A DNA stretch of 64,000 bases, from NCBI RefSeq assembly GCF_038096175.1, contig NZ_CP151099.1, forward strand, positions 6,116,001-6,180,000, in the 5' to 3' direction. The DNA is from Nostoc sp. UHCC 0302. GTDB taxonomy: Bacteria > Cyanobacteriota > Cyanobacteriia > Cyanobacteriales > Nostocaceae. The notes below the pieces were generated by a model. It had not been told where the DNA came from. It saw only the letters and a program-made list of their open reading frames with translations, and searched no databases. Below, piece by piece: positions 1 through 9,573 of this stretch; position 1 is the first letter of the stretch, and each line of letters opens with the position of its first letter. The position numbers and the translations under genes are program-made.

Positions 1-155
1 AAAGCAGAATTTTAGAAGTCAAATTTAGAATTCAGAACTTTTGTAGGCTTTATGATTGATTTTTAAACTAGAAAAGTAAAACCTGTGCAGGAGCTGTCTG
101 CACAGGTAAAAAATGCCAAATTGCATCCAAGAAATTTGTGTAAGCGTCAAAACTT

Positions 156-1358
156 CTACAACCAAGGGTGACGAGGAGGATTCACACCATTAAGGAAGTA
201 GTTACCTACAGCATAATACTTCCAACGAGAAGGGTCATGTAGGGTATGGGTGCGAGCGTTGCGCCAATGGCGATCCAAGTTAAACTGATTGAGTGTAGAA
301 CGAGTTCCTGCTAATTCAAATAGTTTGTTACTCGTCCAAAGAGCAGCTTCTTCAGCAACGGCTTTGGCTTCTGCTACAGCAATTTGCGAAGCGACGACAT
401 TTTCTTCACTGGGTTGTGCGATCGCCCGATCAATAAATTCACCTGAACGCCGCAGTAGTGCTTCTGCTGTATGTACTTTGATTTGTGACTCACCCACTTT
501 GTAGATCAACAAGGGGTCTTCATATCCATGTTCTACATTGCTATCAATCCAAGGGCGAGTATGGTTACGCACAAACTCAATTGTGTCTTTCAATGCTGCT
601 TTCGCAATACCCACATCTACTGCTGCTTGGATGATTTGAGCAATAGGCCCTTGAGTTGTGGGGCGTTCAAATGCTTTGTAGTGAGGCACAACATAATCAC
701 GCGGTACTTTCACATTTTCTAGAATTGTTGTACCGCTAGCAGTGGTGCGTTGACCAAAGCTTGACCAGTCATCAATGATTGTCAGACCTGGTGCATTCCG
801 TTCTACAATTGCAATTACAGTATTATCGTGTTCATCTTTGCTCACAACTGGAACCCAATCTGCAAAAAGCGCCCCTGTAGAGTAAAACTTCTTGCCATTC
901 AACACATAGTTGCCATCATCAGTTGGTGTCAACTGAGTTTTAACATCGTTGACATCACGAGTTCCGACTTCTGAGAAAGCGTTGCCAAAGCGCTTACCTT
1001 GCAACACTTGGTCAAAGAAGAACCGTTTAACTTCCTCAGAGCCATCTAAGCGGATACTTTCAACTATATAAAGATGATTTTGAGGAATTTGACCAATACT
1101 GGGATCAGCCGCTGAGATGATTTTGATAACTTTTGCTAGAGTGACATTCGATACAAATGCACCACCATATTCTTTGGGTACGGTGATGCCCCAAAGCCCG
1201 CTAGCAGAGAACTTTTTGATTTCATCCGCAGGTAAACGGCGTTCGCGATCGCGCTGTGCAGCCCCGACGACGAATTCAGCTGCTAACTGTTTGGCTATGG
1301 CGATCGCTTCTTCATCACTTTGAATAATATGCGCTTTTTCTTGAGCAGTAAAAGTCAT
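156..1358 (-). CDS. sfnB: SfnB-like sulfur-acquisition flavin oxidoreductase (acyl-CoA dehydrogenase fold)
   Basis: The 400-residue protein has the acyl-CoA dehydrogenase layout: an N-terminal helical domain (about 10-110), a central beta domain with FSEVGTRD near 131 and NGKKFYSTGALFADW near 155, and a C-terminal helical bundle. This variant belongs to the SfnB/DszC group of FMN-dependent enzymes that release sulfur from organosulfur compounds, rather than to beta-oxidation enzymes. It follows the SfnG-like gene on the same strand after 150 bp, so the two probably form a sulfone/sulfonate scavenging operon. The exact substrate cannot be read from the sequence. Confidence 0.85.
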   Translation of the reverse strand: MTFTAQEKAHIIQSDEEAIAIAKQLAAEFVVGAAQRDRERRLPADEIKKFSASGLWGITVPKEYGGAFVSNVTLAKVIKIISAADPSIGQIPQNHLYIVESIRLDGSEEVKRFFFDQVLQGKRFGNAFSEVGTRDVNDVKTQLTPTDDGNYVLNGKKFYSTGALFADWVPVVSKDEHDNTVIAIVERNAPGLTIIDDWSSFGQRTTASGTTILENVKVPRDYVVPHYKAFERPTTQGPIAQIIQAAVDVGIAKAALKDTIEFVRNHTRPWIDSNVEHGYEDPLLIYKVGESQIKVHTAEALLRRSGEFIDRAIAQPSEENVVASQIAVAEAKAVAEEAALWTSNKLFELAGTRSTLNQFNLDRHWRNARTHTLHDPSRWKYYAVGNYFLNGVNPPRHPWL

Positions 1359-1378
1359 AGTGTCTTTTCCTTATTTTG

Positions 1379-1507
1379 ATTAGTGATTGGTGATTGGGTA
1401 TTGGGTGATTGGGTATTAGAATTTGGAGGAGAAAAAGGAGAGACTTCTTCAATAATTCTTCCTAGTCCCCAGTCCCTAGTCCCTAGTCCCTAGTCCTCAG
1501 CCCCCAG
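1379..1507. repeat. Short tandemly repeated heptamers between sfnB and sfnG
   Basis: Two short tandem arrays fill the gap: variants of GTGATTG/GGTATTG near 1380-1420, then several copies of CCCTAGT and close variants at 1463-1500. Such heptamer arrays are typical of Nostoc-type genomes and have no assigned function. A related array on the opposite strand lies at 11141-11190. Confidence 0.75.
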
Positions 1508-1508
1508 T

Positions 1509-2606
1509 TCAAACAGCCACCAAATTCTCTGTTGACTTACGTTTTGCTTCCAATTGCCGGACTAAGGGAATCACTTCTTGACCAAAGGCAGGCAAATCAT
1601 CGCTGTAGTGCAGAAAGCCAAGCAAAAATAGGTCTACACCGACTTCGTAGTATTGACGAATACGGTCTACTACCTGTTCTTTAGTGCCAATTAAGCCCGT
1701 CTTAAATCCGTCGTTGTATTGCACCAAGTCTTCAAATTTGGAATTTGCCCACATACCCTGCTTCTCACTAGTAGAAGCGCCGGCATTTTTCACTGCTTCG
1801 CCAAAACCATGTACTGCTTCTGCATCAGCTTTAGCAATGATTTCCTCTAGCACCGCATGGGCTTCGGCTTCTGTATCTCGTACTAATGCAAAGGCGTTAA
1901 GTCCAAACTTGATGGTACGTCCTTCAGCTTTTGCTAATGCAGACACTTCTTGAATCTGTTCTCGTACTCCTTCGATTGAGTTGCCATTCATAAAGTACCA
2001 GTCAGATACGCGCGATGCCATGCGCCGTGCTGCTTTAGAATTGCCGCCTTGGAATACTTCTGGATGAGGTTGAGTCAAGGGCTTGGGCTTCACCCAACCG
2101 CCATTAATCCGGTAGAAATCGCCCCGAAAATGGAAAGGTTCATCAGCAGTCCACAAGCCTTTGAGTACGCGAATAAATTCTTCAGAGCGACGATAGCGCT
2201 CATCATGGTCAAGCCACGGTTCTCCATAGATTGTAAATTCATCTTTAAACCAACCACTAACAACGTTAAGCGCAAACCGCCCTTGAGAAATGGCATCAAT
2301 AGAAGCGCCCATTTTCGCAACTACACCTGGATGCCACAAACCTGGATGTACAGCTGCAATCAGCTTCAGTTTTTTGGTTACAGGAGCCAGCGCTGCCACT
2401 GTTGTCAGGGCTTCTAATTGATACTCTGCACCATAGCTGGCAATGAACCGAGCCTGTGCTAAGGCATAGTCAAAGCCTACTTCTTCAGCCGTTTGCGCCA
2501 GCCACGCATTGTAGTCATAAGTCCAATCAGTGCGTTGAGGGATTTTACTCACTACTAAACCACCACTGACATTCGGAACCCAATATGCAAAACTAATATC
2601 AACCAT
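1509..2606 (-). CDS. sfnG: FMNH2-dependent dimethylsulfone monooxygenase-like (SfnG)
   Basis: The 365-residue protein has the bacterial-luciferase-like TIM barrel of two-component flavin monooxygenases. It begins ISFAYWVPNVSGGLVVSKIP, which is characteristic of SfnG, and has NVVSGWFKDEF near residue 118 and a C-terminal GTKEQVVDRIRQYYEVGVD segment. SfnG enzymes convert dimethylsulfone to methanesulfinate using reduced flavin from a separate reductase, which is not seen nearby. It is the first gene of the likely sfnG-sfnB operon, and the 586-bp upstream gap probably holds its promoter. Within the luciferase family, alkanesulfonate monooxygenase (SsuD) is the alternative, but the N-terminus favours SfnG. 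Confidence 0.88.
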   Translation of the reverse strand: MVDISFAYWVPNVSGGLVVSKIPQRTDWTYDYNAWLAQTAEEVGFDYALAQARFIASYGAEYQLEALTTVAALAPVTKKLKLIAAVHPGLWHPGVVAKMGASIDAISQGRFALNVVSGWFKDEFTIYGEPWLDHDERYRRSEEFIRVLKGLWTADEPFHFRGDFYRINGGWVKPKPLTQPHPEVFQGGNSKAARRMASRVSDWYFMNGNSIEGVREQIQEVSALAKAEGRTIKFGLNAFALVRDTEAEAHAVLEEIIAKADAEAVHGFGEAVKNAGASTSEKQGMWANSKFEDLVQYNDGFKTGLIGTKEQVVDRIRQYYEVGVDLFLLGFLHYSDDLPAFGQEVIPLVRQLEAKRKSTENLVAV

Positions 2607-3192
2607 GTGATACCTTCATAAATGCTAGATAGGGTATGCAACAAGCTACTTCAAACTATTAGGTCTTATAACTGACAGTTGCTTGACAGTGTTTTAAGTG
2701 AACAATCAAGTGTTTAACAATTTTGGATTACTTAGGTACTGTCACAAGTAAACACCTGCAAATCTATAGAGTTACAGTAGTTTATTCTTCTAGAAAGAGC
2801 AAGTGTTGTAATAAAATTTTTATTTTTTCTGAATAAATTAACCAAATATTGCTAAAAAAGAAATATTAGAAGGTTTCTCGTTAAATTGTCCAATTTTTAA
2901 TTCAATATGCCTTAAATTGGCAATAAATCACAAAATTTGGATTTTTTGGCAAATCTTCTTAAAAACAAATATTGACAACAAGCAATTAACTTAATAAGTA
3001 TTAATAAGTACTAGTTAAGTTTTCAGTACTGATTCAACCTGTTAGCTGGAGCCGTATAGTTGCATTCGGGCTAGATGACTGGCAGAGGGTTTAAACCGAT
3101 AGCATAAGGCAAATGTTTTCTATACCTTTTGTCTTCCGGCTTTCTTTGCTAACTTTGAATGGAGGTCGATTGATTGGAAAACTTCAAAAAAT
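2607..3192. other. Divergent intergenic region with a 10-bp tandem duplication
   Basis: This AT-rich stretch separates sfnG from the esterase gene on the opposite strand and should contain both promoters. The only structure I see is a tandem duplication TTAATAAGTA x2 at 2991-3010 and a degenerate direct repeat around GACAGTtGCTTGACAGTG near 2670-2690. No gene is supported. Confidence 0.5.
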
Positions 3193-4134
3193 ATGAAAAT
3201 TTCTAAAATTATAATTGGCTTAGTAGGAGCGATCGCCATCCTCACCGCGGCTGGTTACTACTATGTGTTCGTTCTTGGTGCGCCGCAATTAGACCCACCT
3301 CAAGAAGAAGCAGATACTGGGCTTAAATTTCAGTTAGCAACCTTCAACTCGCAAGCTATGGGTGCAGTTCGCAACTATGGCGTGATTTTGCCTCCTGGTT
3401 ATAATAAAAATCTTCAAAAGCGCTATCCAGTAATATTTTTATTACATGGGGGACATGATGATGCTCGTGCTTATGCTGACAAATATGCAGTTTTAGACGT
3501 ACTGCATGAACTTTATCAAAGTAAAAAATTACCACCATCAATTGTAATTACACCTGACGGTAATGATAATCGTGGTTCAAGTCCTTTATACGACCCTGAT
3601 TATTTTGATGGGCCTAATGGTAAAGTAGGAACTTTGATTGGTTCAGAATTAGTACAAGTTGTGAAGTCGCGCTACCGCACATTACAAGAACCCCAATTTT
3701 GGGCGCTGGGAGGTCTATCTTCTGGAGGATGGGGGGCTTTTAATATCGGGTTACGCTATCTCAACAACTTCAATATTTTATTTAGCCATAGCGGTTACTT
3801 TACTGATAATAGCGGTTCACAAAATAGCCCACAACAAATTGTGCAACAACTACCAGTTAAAGATAGGAAGCGATTGCGTGTGTATCTCGATGCGGGTATT
3901 AACGATACAAATTTGCTGGCTTCTACCAAAGCTTTCAACGAAACCTTAAACAAGTTAAAAATTGCTCACGTATTTTATGCTTTTCCAGGAGGGCATGGTT
4001 TGTCTGGTGCAGATGTAGGCTGGAATTACTTCCATAAACATCTCAAAGATTCACTTTTTTATGTAGGAGAACAGTTTAATGAAATTTCCAAGTTATCAGC
4101 TACGAGTTCTAACTATAAATCGAATAACAAATGA
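3193..4134 (+). CDS. Exported alpha/beta-hydrolase of the esterase D type
   Basis: The 313-residue protein has an N-terminal hydrophobic segment (about 5-28: signal anchor or signal peptide) and then an esterase-family alpha/beta-hydrolase. FLLHGGHDD near 83 is the oxyanion-hole region, GLSSGGWG carries the likely nucleophile Ser near 176, and PGGHG carries the likely catalytic His near 268. The protein probably acts on the periplasmic side of the membrane. The next gene starts 3 bp after its stop, so the two are almost certainly co-transcribed. Because the partner is a lysyl-phosphatidylglycerol synthase-like protein, this hydrolase may remove or edit aminoacyl lipids, as proposed for AtvA beside LpiA in rhizobia. 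That role is inference. Confidence 0.8.
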   Translation: MKISKIIIGLVGAIAILTAAGYYYVFVLGAPQLDPPQEEADTGLKFQLATFNSQAMGAVRNYGVILPPGYNKNLQKRYPVIFLLHGGHDDARAYADKYAVLDVLHELYQSKKLPPSIVITPDGNDNRGSSPLYDPDYFDGPNGKVGTLIGSELVQVVKSRYRTLQEPQFWALGGLSSGGWGAFNIGLRYLNNFNILFSHSGYFTDNSGSQNSPQQIVQQLPVKDRKRLRVYLDAGINDTNLLASTKAFNETLNKLKIAHVFYAFPGGHGLSGADVGWNYFHKHLKDSLFYVGEQFNEISKLSATSSNYKSNNK

Positions 4135-4137
4135 CAC

Positions 4138-5808
4138 ATGACAAATAATTTAAAAACTCGGATTGGACTTTGGAGTGCAGCTTTCCTTACAGGTTTAGTC
4201 GGAGTAGTAAATTTGTTGTCAGCAGTGACACCTAATCTGTATGGAAGAAATCACGTTTTAAAAGAATTATTGCCATTTGAAATTCGTGCAAGTGGTCATA
4301 TTTTTGCAGCATTAACAGGCTTCGTCTTGTTAACACTAGCAACTAACTTATTACGACGAAAAAGAGTTGCTTGGCTATTAACTATTAGTTTACTAGTTGT
4401 TTCAATTGTTAGCCATTTGTTAAAAGGACTAGATTACGAAGAAAGTGTGTTATCTGGTATTTTGTTGATGCAATTAATTCAGATGCGCCATCTTTTTACG
4501 GCACAATCAGACCGCCCTTCGATTGCGCGGGGAGTCCGGGTGCTGATTGGCGCTTTACTATTTACTCTGGCATATGGAACAATTGGATTTTATTTATTAG
4601 ACGGTAAATTTTCTGATAATTTTGATTGGCATGAAGCCATACTCCAGACTTTGGCGATGTTCTTCACTGAAGATAATTGGGGACTGCAACCTAAGAGCCG
4701 ATTTGGAGAATTTTTTGCTAATTCTATCTATGTTATTGCAGCAAGCACTATGACATTTGCAGTGGTGATGTTGTTGCAACCTGTGTTTTTGCGTAGCCCA
4801 GTCACTGCAACTGAGCGACAAAAAGCTAAAGAAATTGTCGAGCATTATGGTTGTTCTTCTTTAGCTGCATTCACACTCTTAAATGATAAAAGTTATTATT
4901 TTAGCCCATCAGGTAGTAGTGTAATCGCCTATGTCCCAAAGGGACGGGGTGCGATCGCTTTAGGAGATCCCATAGGCCCGATTGAAGACCGCAAAGAGGT
5001 AATTGTTGCCTTCCAGCAATTTTGTCAGCGCAATGACTGGTATCCTGGCTTTTACCAAACTTTGCCTGATGATCTTGAGCTTTACAAATCGCTAGGGTTT
5101 AGAGTACTCAAGATTGGAGAAGAAGCGATCGTTGACTTAAAAAGTTTTACCTTACAAGGTAAAGCTGGTAAAAACTTCAGACCATCAATCAATCGTTTGA
5201 CTAAACTAGGATACCAAATAAGCTTTTACCAACCGCCAATCGCTGATGACTTGTTGCGCCAAATCAAACCTGTGAGCGATGAATGGCTGAAAATGGTACA
5301 AGGTTCAGAAAAACGCTTTTCTTTGGGTTGGTTTGACGAAGCATATCTGCGAGAGTCAGAAATTGCTGTGGTGCATACTCCCGAAGGAGAGATTAGCGCT
5401 TTTGCTAATATTCTCCAAGAATACCAGCTCAACGAAGTCACTATCGACATGATGCGACATCGCCCTTCTATCGAGAATGGCACGATGGACTTTCTATTTA
5501 TTTCCTTGCTTCAACATTTTAAGGAGCAAGGCTATGACAGTTTTAATTTTGGGCTTTCTGCCCTCGCTGGAGTTGGAGACAACTCGGAATCGCGCCGTTT
5601 AGAAAAAGTATTGGGTTATCTTTACGAGCATTTGAATCGCTTCTATAATTTCCAAGGCTTGCACGCCTACAAAGAAAAGTTCCGTCCCAGTTGGGAACCA
5701 CGCTATCTTGTGTATCCCAACTTAACTGCCTTACCGGAAGTGGTTGTAGCCCTGATTCGCGCAGATTCAGGCGATCGCCTCCTCGACTATTTCAAACCCG
5801 GAGCCTGA
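4138..5808 (+). CDS. Phosphatidylglycerol lysyltransferase-like membrane protein (MprF/DUF2156 C-terminal domain)
   Basis: The 556-residue protein has about six hydrophobic segments in its first 220 residues, then a soluble DUF2156 (LPG_synthase_C) domain. That domain shows YVPKGRGAIALGDPIGP near 262, FRPSINRLTKLGY near 343 and a C-terminal KFRPSWEPRYLVYP block typical of the GNAT-like aminoacyl-lipid synthase fold. Family members transfer lysine or another amino acid from tRNA to phosphatidylglycerol and so change surface charge. It is shorter than full MprF (about 840 residues), lacking part of the flippase portion, as is common in cyanobacteria. It is translated with the upstream hydrolase gene. 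The amino acid used is unknown. Confidence 0.82.
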   Translation: MTNNLKTRIGLWSAAFLTGLVGVVNLLSAVTPNLYGRNHVLKELLPFEIRASGHIFAALTGFVLLTLATNLLRRKRVAWLLTISLLVVSIVSHLLKGLDYEESVLSGILLMQLIQMRHLFTAQSDRPSIARGVRVLIGALLFTLAYGTIGFYLLDGKFSDNFDWHEAILQTLAMFFTEDNWGLQPKSRFGEFFANSIYVIAASTMTFAVVMLLQPVFLRSPVTATERQKAKEIVEHYGCSSLAAFTLLNDKSYYFSPSGSSVIAYVPKGRGAIALGDPIGPIEDRKEVIVAFQQFCQRNDWYPGFYQTLPDDLELYKSLGFRVLKIGEEAIVDLKSFTLQGKAGKNFRPSINRLTKLGYQISFYQPPIADDLLRQIKPVSDEWLKMVQGSEKRFSLGWFDEAYLRESEIAVVHTPEGEISAFANILQEYQLNEVTIDMMRHRPSIENGTMDFLFISLLQHFKEQGYDSFNFGLSALAGVGDNSESRRLEKVLGYLYEHLNRFYNFQGLHAYKEKFRPSWEPRYLVYPNLTALPEVVVALIRADSGDRLLDYFKPGA

Positions 5809-5937
5809 TTTGCTGAGTTTAGCTTGACTGTGTTTAAATTGTGATCGCGCCAAGGGCAGCAATAAACTAGCCGCAACTTAATTTATATGATACAATTGTA
5901 CTATACAAAGGATATAATTAAATAGAAGATATTCTGT

Positions 5938-5979
5938 GGTTCGTAGTTTGCCCTTTAGCGCTAAAGCACAAGCTACAAA
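5938..5979. repeat. Interspersed palindrome, degenerate copy (core CTTTAGCGCTAAAG)
   Basis: A perfect 14-bp palindrome (CTTTAGCGCTAAAG, 5953-5966) sits inside a longer imperfect inverted repeat bounded by TTCGTAG on the left and CTACAAA on the right. It is a mutated version of the perfect 38-bp palindrome at 37063-37100, which shows this is a repeat family. It lies 130 bp after the lysyltransferase-like gene and could help end transcription. Confidence 0.7.
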
Positions 5980-6220
5980 CTTTAATTTATTTATGTCTAT
6001 CTACTTATAAAGATAAACGCAACTATCAAGTAGTTCAACATTAAAAAACATAAAAGCTAAGGTGTGTTGGGTAAAGCTGCTACGCACTTATCATGAATTT
6101 TTCTAGGTTCGTGTCAAATAACGCAACTTAAACAGATTCTATTTAGTTTACACAATATTTATGTTACATATGCCAATCATAACATTTATTTGGCATCAAT
6201 ATTAACGTTTATTTATTGTG

Positions 6221-6269
6221 TGTTTACTTTTCCAGCTTACATAAGATAAATCAATTAAAAAAGTAAACA
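6221..6269. promoter_or_regulatory. Spaced 11-bp inverted repeat upstream of the orphan gene
   Basis: TGTTTACTTTT (6221-6231) and its exact reverse complement AAAAGTAAACA (6259-6269) flank 27 bp, about 50 bp before the start codon at 6322. The position suits a regulator-binding site or a leader hairpin. No factor can be named. The rest of the 5809-6321 gap is AT-rich, with no other gene visible. Confidence 0.4.
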
Positions 6270-6321
6270 TTAGTAACACTAGCTGTCAATGATTAGTAAC
6301 ATTTATGAGGAAGGTAGTAAT

Positions 6322-7713
6322 ATGGCAGATAACAAAATTTCTCTGCTTGAACTCATCGATATTTTTGCAGAATATCGTAAAAACATTATTATAAACATCA
6401 AACAACTGCAAGAAAATTATCAAAGGAAAGGTATCAAAAGAATAAAAGGAGTTAGAAATGAAAATCATGAAGTAACTCAACCTTGGTTGCGAACAGAATA
6501 TCTAGATAATGCTGAGTATGTCGGTATGGGTGAGTTTGAATTCAATCACAATACCGCAACTATCAATATGCTTGTGAAACGTAAAGTTAAGCTTGCCAAA
6601 GTTGAAGATAAAATTCCTATTATTGAGGTAGCAGGATTACTAGCAAATGACTTAAATACCTTTAATAATTACACGATTGTAAGTGACGGGAAAATCAATG
6701 TTAAGTCATTAAAGGTCAAAATTAGTAGTAAAAAAGCTTTTGATTTACTCAAAGAAAAAGGCGTACTGGATGCAGAAGTATTCGACTTCCATACTGAATA
6801 TAGTATCCAGCTAGATAAATTGCCACTTGTACCCTTTGGTAAACATTATAGCAATATTGATGGCTTGTTCTATCAATTAGCAGAAATCAAAGTACTCTCT
6901 AGTATTATTTCTGCTTACCTAAAAGAGGAATCAGATGTATTTGTACCAGAGCAGTTACAGGAGTTAAACAAGCACTATTTGTCAAAAAAAGTTTATCTCA
7001 ACTTCCCTACAACTAACGAATACAACAACATCACAGAAGCTCTGGCTGATGGTACACTTGAATCACGAGTCAGCTATAAAATTGATATTGGTAGTAAAGA
7101 TATTCTCAACCTTAGCAAGTTATATTCTGCCAACAAATTCTTAGATAGGATGTATCGTGTTTACGATAAAGAAACTGGGGAAATTTTCACCAAGCCTAAC
7201 TGGAAAATGGCATTCAATGAAAATATTGCTTTTAGACACAGACTACTATCATCCCGTACTAATATAACTAAAGTCGATGAATTGATGAAACCAATTCTTG
7301 ATGATTTTATTGGACTTGATGATACTGGAACTGTCAAAGCTATTCTTACTAAAGTTGGTGCTAATAATTTAGCGCAGTTATTACTAGATAAACAATCTGG
7401 TAAGCATATTAGTAAAGACGAAATAGTTGCAGCATTGACAGCAGCAAATACGAAGCTAGAGCAATATGCAGAAAAAATCTACCAAGATAAAATTTATCCC
7501 TTAGTATTTTATATTGGTTGCACTGGAATGTTGCCTGATGAAATGGCATCACCAGCAATGTCTGCTGAAGAACTGGCTGCTAAATATCCCAACCTCCGGT
7601 TTTCTAAAAATGAGCAGCAAGGTACATTTTTTGAAGTTGGCGATAGTATTATCAGCATTTATGGAAAAACTGAGTACTATAGCAAAGGTTTGGTTGCAAA
7701 CGTAGAAAGTTAG
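6322..7713 (+). CDS. Unrecognised soluble protein, 463 residues
   Basis: I do not recognise this family. The frame is open from 6289, but the ATG at 6322 has a good ribosome binding site (GAGGAAGG, 6307-6314) and is the more likely start. The protein has no signal peptide or membrane segment. It is rich in Lys, Asn and Ile, with a helical start (SLLELIDIFAEYRKNI), a middle region of alternating charged and hydrophobic residues, and a single CTGM motif near residue 398. It stands alone between an interspersed repeat and a strong bidirectional terminator. High AT content and isolation would fit horizontal acquisition, but that is only suggestive. Confidence 0.75.
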   Translation: MADNKISLLELIDIFAEYRKNIIINIKQLQENYQRKGIKRIKGVRNENHEVTQPWLRTEYLDNAEYVGMGEFEFNHNTATINMLVKRKVKLAKVEDKIPIIEVAGLLANDLNTFNNYTIVSDGKINVKSLKVKISSKKAFDLLKEKGVLDAEVFDFHTEYSIQLDKLPLVPFGKHYSNIDGLFYQLAEIKVLSSIISAYLKEESDVFVPEQLQELNKHYLSKKVYLNFPTTNEYNNITEALADGTLESRVSYKIDIGSKDILNLSKLYSANKFLDRMYRVYDKETGEIFTKPNWKMAFNENIAFRHRLLSSRTNITKVDELMKPILDDFIGLDDTGTVKAILTKVGANNLAQLLLDKQSGKHISKDEIVAALTAANTKLEQYAEKIYQDKIYPLVFYIGCTGMLPDEMASPAMSAEELAAKYPNLRFSKNEQQGTFFEVGDSIISIYGKTEYYSKGLVANVES

Positions 7714-7754
7714 GTTTTAAAAACCTGATTTTTTACTTATAAACTATTTATCTA

Positions 7755-7797
7755 AAATTAGAAACATGGTATTTTAAAAATACCGTGTTTCTAATTT
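7755..7797. terminator. Bidirectional hairpin terminator, 21-bp arms
   Basis: Arms at 7755-7775 and 7777-7797 pair over 21 bp with one G-T wobble and a single-base loop. A/T runs at both ends would form U-tracts on either strand. It lies between the convergent genes ending at 7713 (+) and 7834 (-), the expected place for a shared terminator. Confidence 0.8.
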
Positions 7798-7833
7798 AAA
7801 TTCTTCTCAATGAAATAGGATTCTTAGATTAGA

Positions 7834-8442
7834 TTACATTCCAGTTGCTAACTGGATGACTAAATCAGCAAAGCTACTAAGTCCTATCCCAAAATCTGGA
7901 ATTATAAATAGAAGCATCAGCGCAAATAATCCAAATTGGGTATATTGCAATGGCTTTAACTGTGGAAAAATCTCGCTGAAGACATGAAAGCCATCAAGTG
8001 GCGGAATTGGTAAGAGATTAAACATGAACAAAGACAAATTTATCTGAGCTGCTAGGTAAAGAAATTCAAGACTCACTAGTCCTGTAAGATTAGGGTTAAA
8101 GAAAAGTTTGAGCAGCAGAATAAATAGGATACCTAAAGCCAAATTTGCCAATGGCCCGGCTGCGGATACTAAAATATTGCCTAGTTTCGCAGAGCGAAAT
8201 TTAGAAGGATTTACGGGCATTTGTCCCCAAGCTATACCAGTGAGGCAAAGAAAAATTAGCGATTCTTTACCCATGTGAACTACAGGATTCAGAGTTAGAT
8301 GACCAGTTTTTTGTGGAGTGTTATCTCCCTGACTCATTGCAGCCCAACCATGAGCAAGTTCATGTAAAGTGATGGATAATATGACAATTACAATAATTCT
8401 GAAAAAATGTATTGGTTCTGTGATTAGTGTTTGAATAAACAT
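7834..8442 (-). CDS. Site-2-protease-type membrane metalloprotease (peptidase M50)
   Basis: The 202-residue, highly hydrophobic protein has the zinc-binding HELAH motif at residues 27-31 inside the first membrane segment. The third ligand is in PPLDG, with Asp near 150. Both match the short M50 group without PDZ or CBS domains (YwhC-like). Such enzymes cut substrates within the membrane, but the substrates of this subgroup are mostly unknown. It is monocistronic and convergent with the orphan gene upstream. Confidence 0.88.
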   Translation of the reverse strand: MFIQTLITEPIHFFRIIVIVILSITLHELAHGWAAMSQGDNTPQKTGHLTLNPVVHMGKESLIFLCLTGIAWGQMPVNPSKFRSAKLGNILVSAAGPLANLALGILFILLLKLFFNPNLTGLVSLEFLYLAAQINLSLFMFNLLPIPPLDGFHVFSEIFPQLKPLQYTQFGLFALMLLFIIPDFGIGLSSFADLVIQLATGM

Positions 8443-9167
8443 ACTTTTTTGCTTATGGTATTGGTTAAGCCGAAATCCGTACTTAAAAAAATCAGATATT
8501 TAAGCGTCGCGCACTAATAAACGACCCAAGTTGAGAACTACAAGTTTTTAAACCTGCATTCCGCATTTAAGTTAAAATCAGGTAACTTGCTTATAATCCT
8601 TGTCCAGAAATGGATATCGGCTTTAGACGTACATTGATAACCAGCTAAAAATTTTGTCAATTAGTAATGATTATTGACAATAAAGCCTATGCGATCGCAC
8701 AATAATGGGGCTAGATGAAATAGCAGCTTAGTCCCCAATAGAAAACAACGTAAATAAAGCTATCATTCCAAATCTTTGTTTGTATCATAATTTGCTATAT
8801 CCTAGCCATGACCCATGTATGCAATAACAAGCTCTTAATACAAATGTTATTACAGTAATTAAGTAAATCACTAGGGTATTTTTTGGTATATTTTTTAAAT
8901 CAAATTTGGCTAAATTACAGTATCTAAAATTCTTTATTTATCATCAAAAGGGCATTTTAGGGTTTAAGTCTTTTATTACTCTAATTATTAACACGTAATA
9001 AATTTTATGATTGATGTATAATTTTTTTAAAAATTATACAAACAAGAAATATACATAGTAAATTTTACTACTTAAGCTAACAATATATTTACTAATAATC
9101 TTTAAGAAAATTACACAAAAATAGACTTAAATGGGACAATCTGAATCTTCTCAACCTAGAGGAAGAT
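8443..9167. other. AT-rich intergenic region, 725 bp, no gene seen
   Basis: This stretch separates the M50 protease start (-) from the DUF485 gene (+) and must hold both promoters. Apart from one HIP1-like site near 8691 and runs of A/T around 9019-9040, I see no coding frame, strong hairpin or repeat. Confidence 0.5.
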
Positions 9168-9443
9168 ATGGACGATCGCACAAAGGCTCTCCAGGCTCTC
9201 GCGGCTGAACGCTGGCGGGTATCCCTGCTCCTAAGTGGAGTCATGATGTTAATTTACTTTGGCTTTATTTTGTTAATTGCATTCAATAAGCCCTTGTTGG
9301 GGTCACTAGTAGTTCCAGGACTTAGCCTTGGCATTTTGCTGGGGATGCTAGTGATTGTTTCGGCATGGGTGTTAATTTTTATCTACGTGCGCTGGGCAAA
9401 TAGTAGTTATGATGCCCAAATTGCACGCTTATCACGCAAGTGA
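9168..9443 (+). CDS. DUF485 small membrane protein preceding the solute symporter
   Basis: The 91-residue protein has a charged N-terminus (MDDRTKALQALAAERWR) and two membrane segments (about 18-40 and 52-75), matching the DUF485/YjcH family. Members are typically encoded directly before ActP-type acetate permeases, as here with a 130-bp gap, and are thought to assist the permease. A good ribosome binding site (GAGGAAG) precedes the ATG. Confidence 0.88.
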   Translation: MDDRTKALQALAAERWRVSLLLSGVMMLIYFGFILLIAFNKPLLGSLVVPGLSLGILLGMLVIVSAWVLIFIYVRWANSSYDAQIARLSRK

Positions 9444-9573
9444 GTTAAGTTCGACAGTTTTTAACCCTTGACTACTGGCTTTAATAGAATTCCACGAGTC
9501 AGCGTGTAATTGAAATGTTTAATAGCTTGGCAATTTCTTATCCAAAATTCAAAATATCAAACCCAAAATAAGC

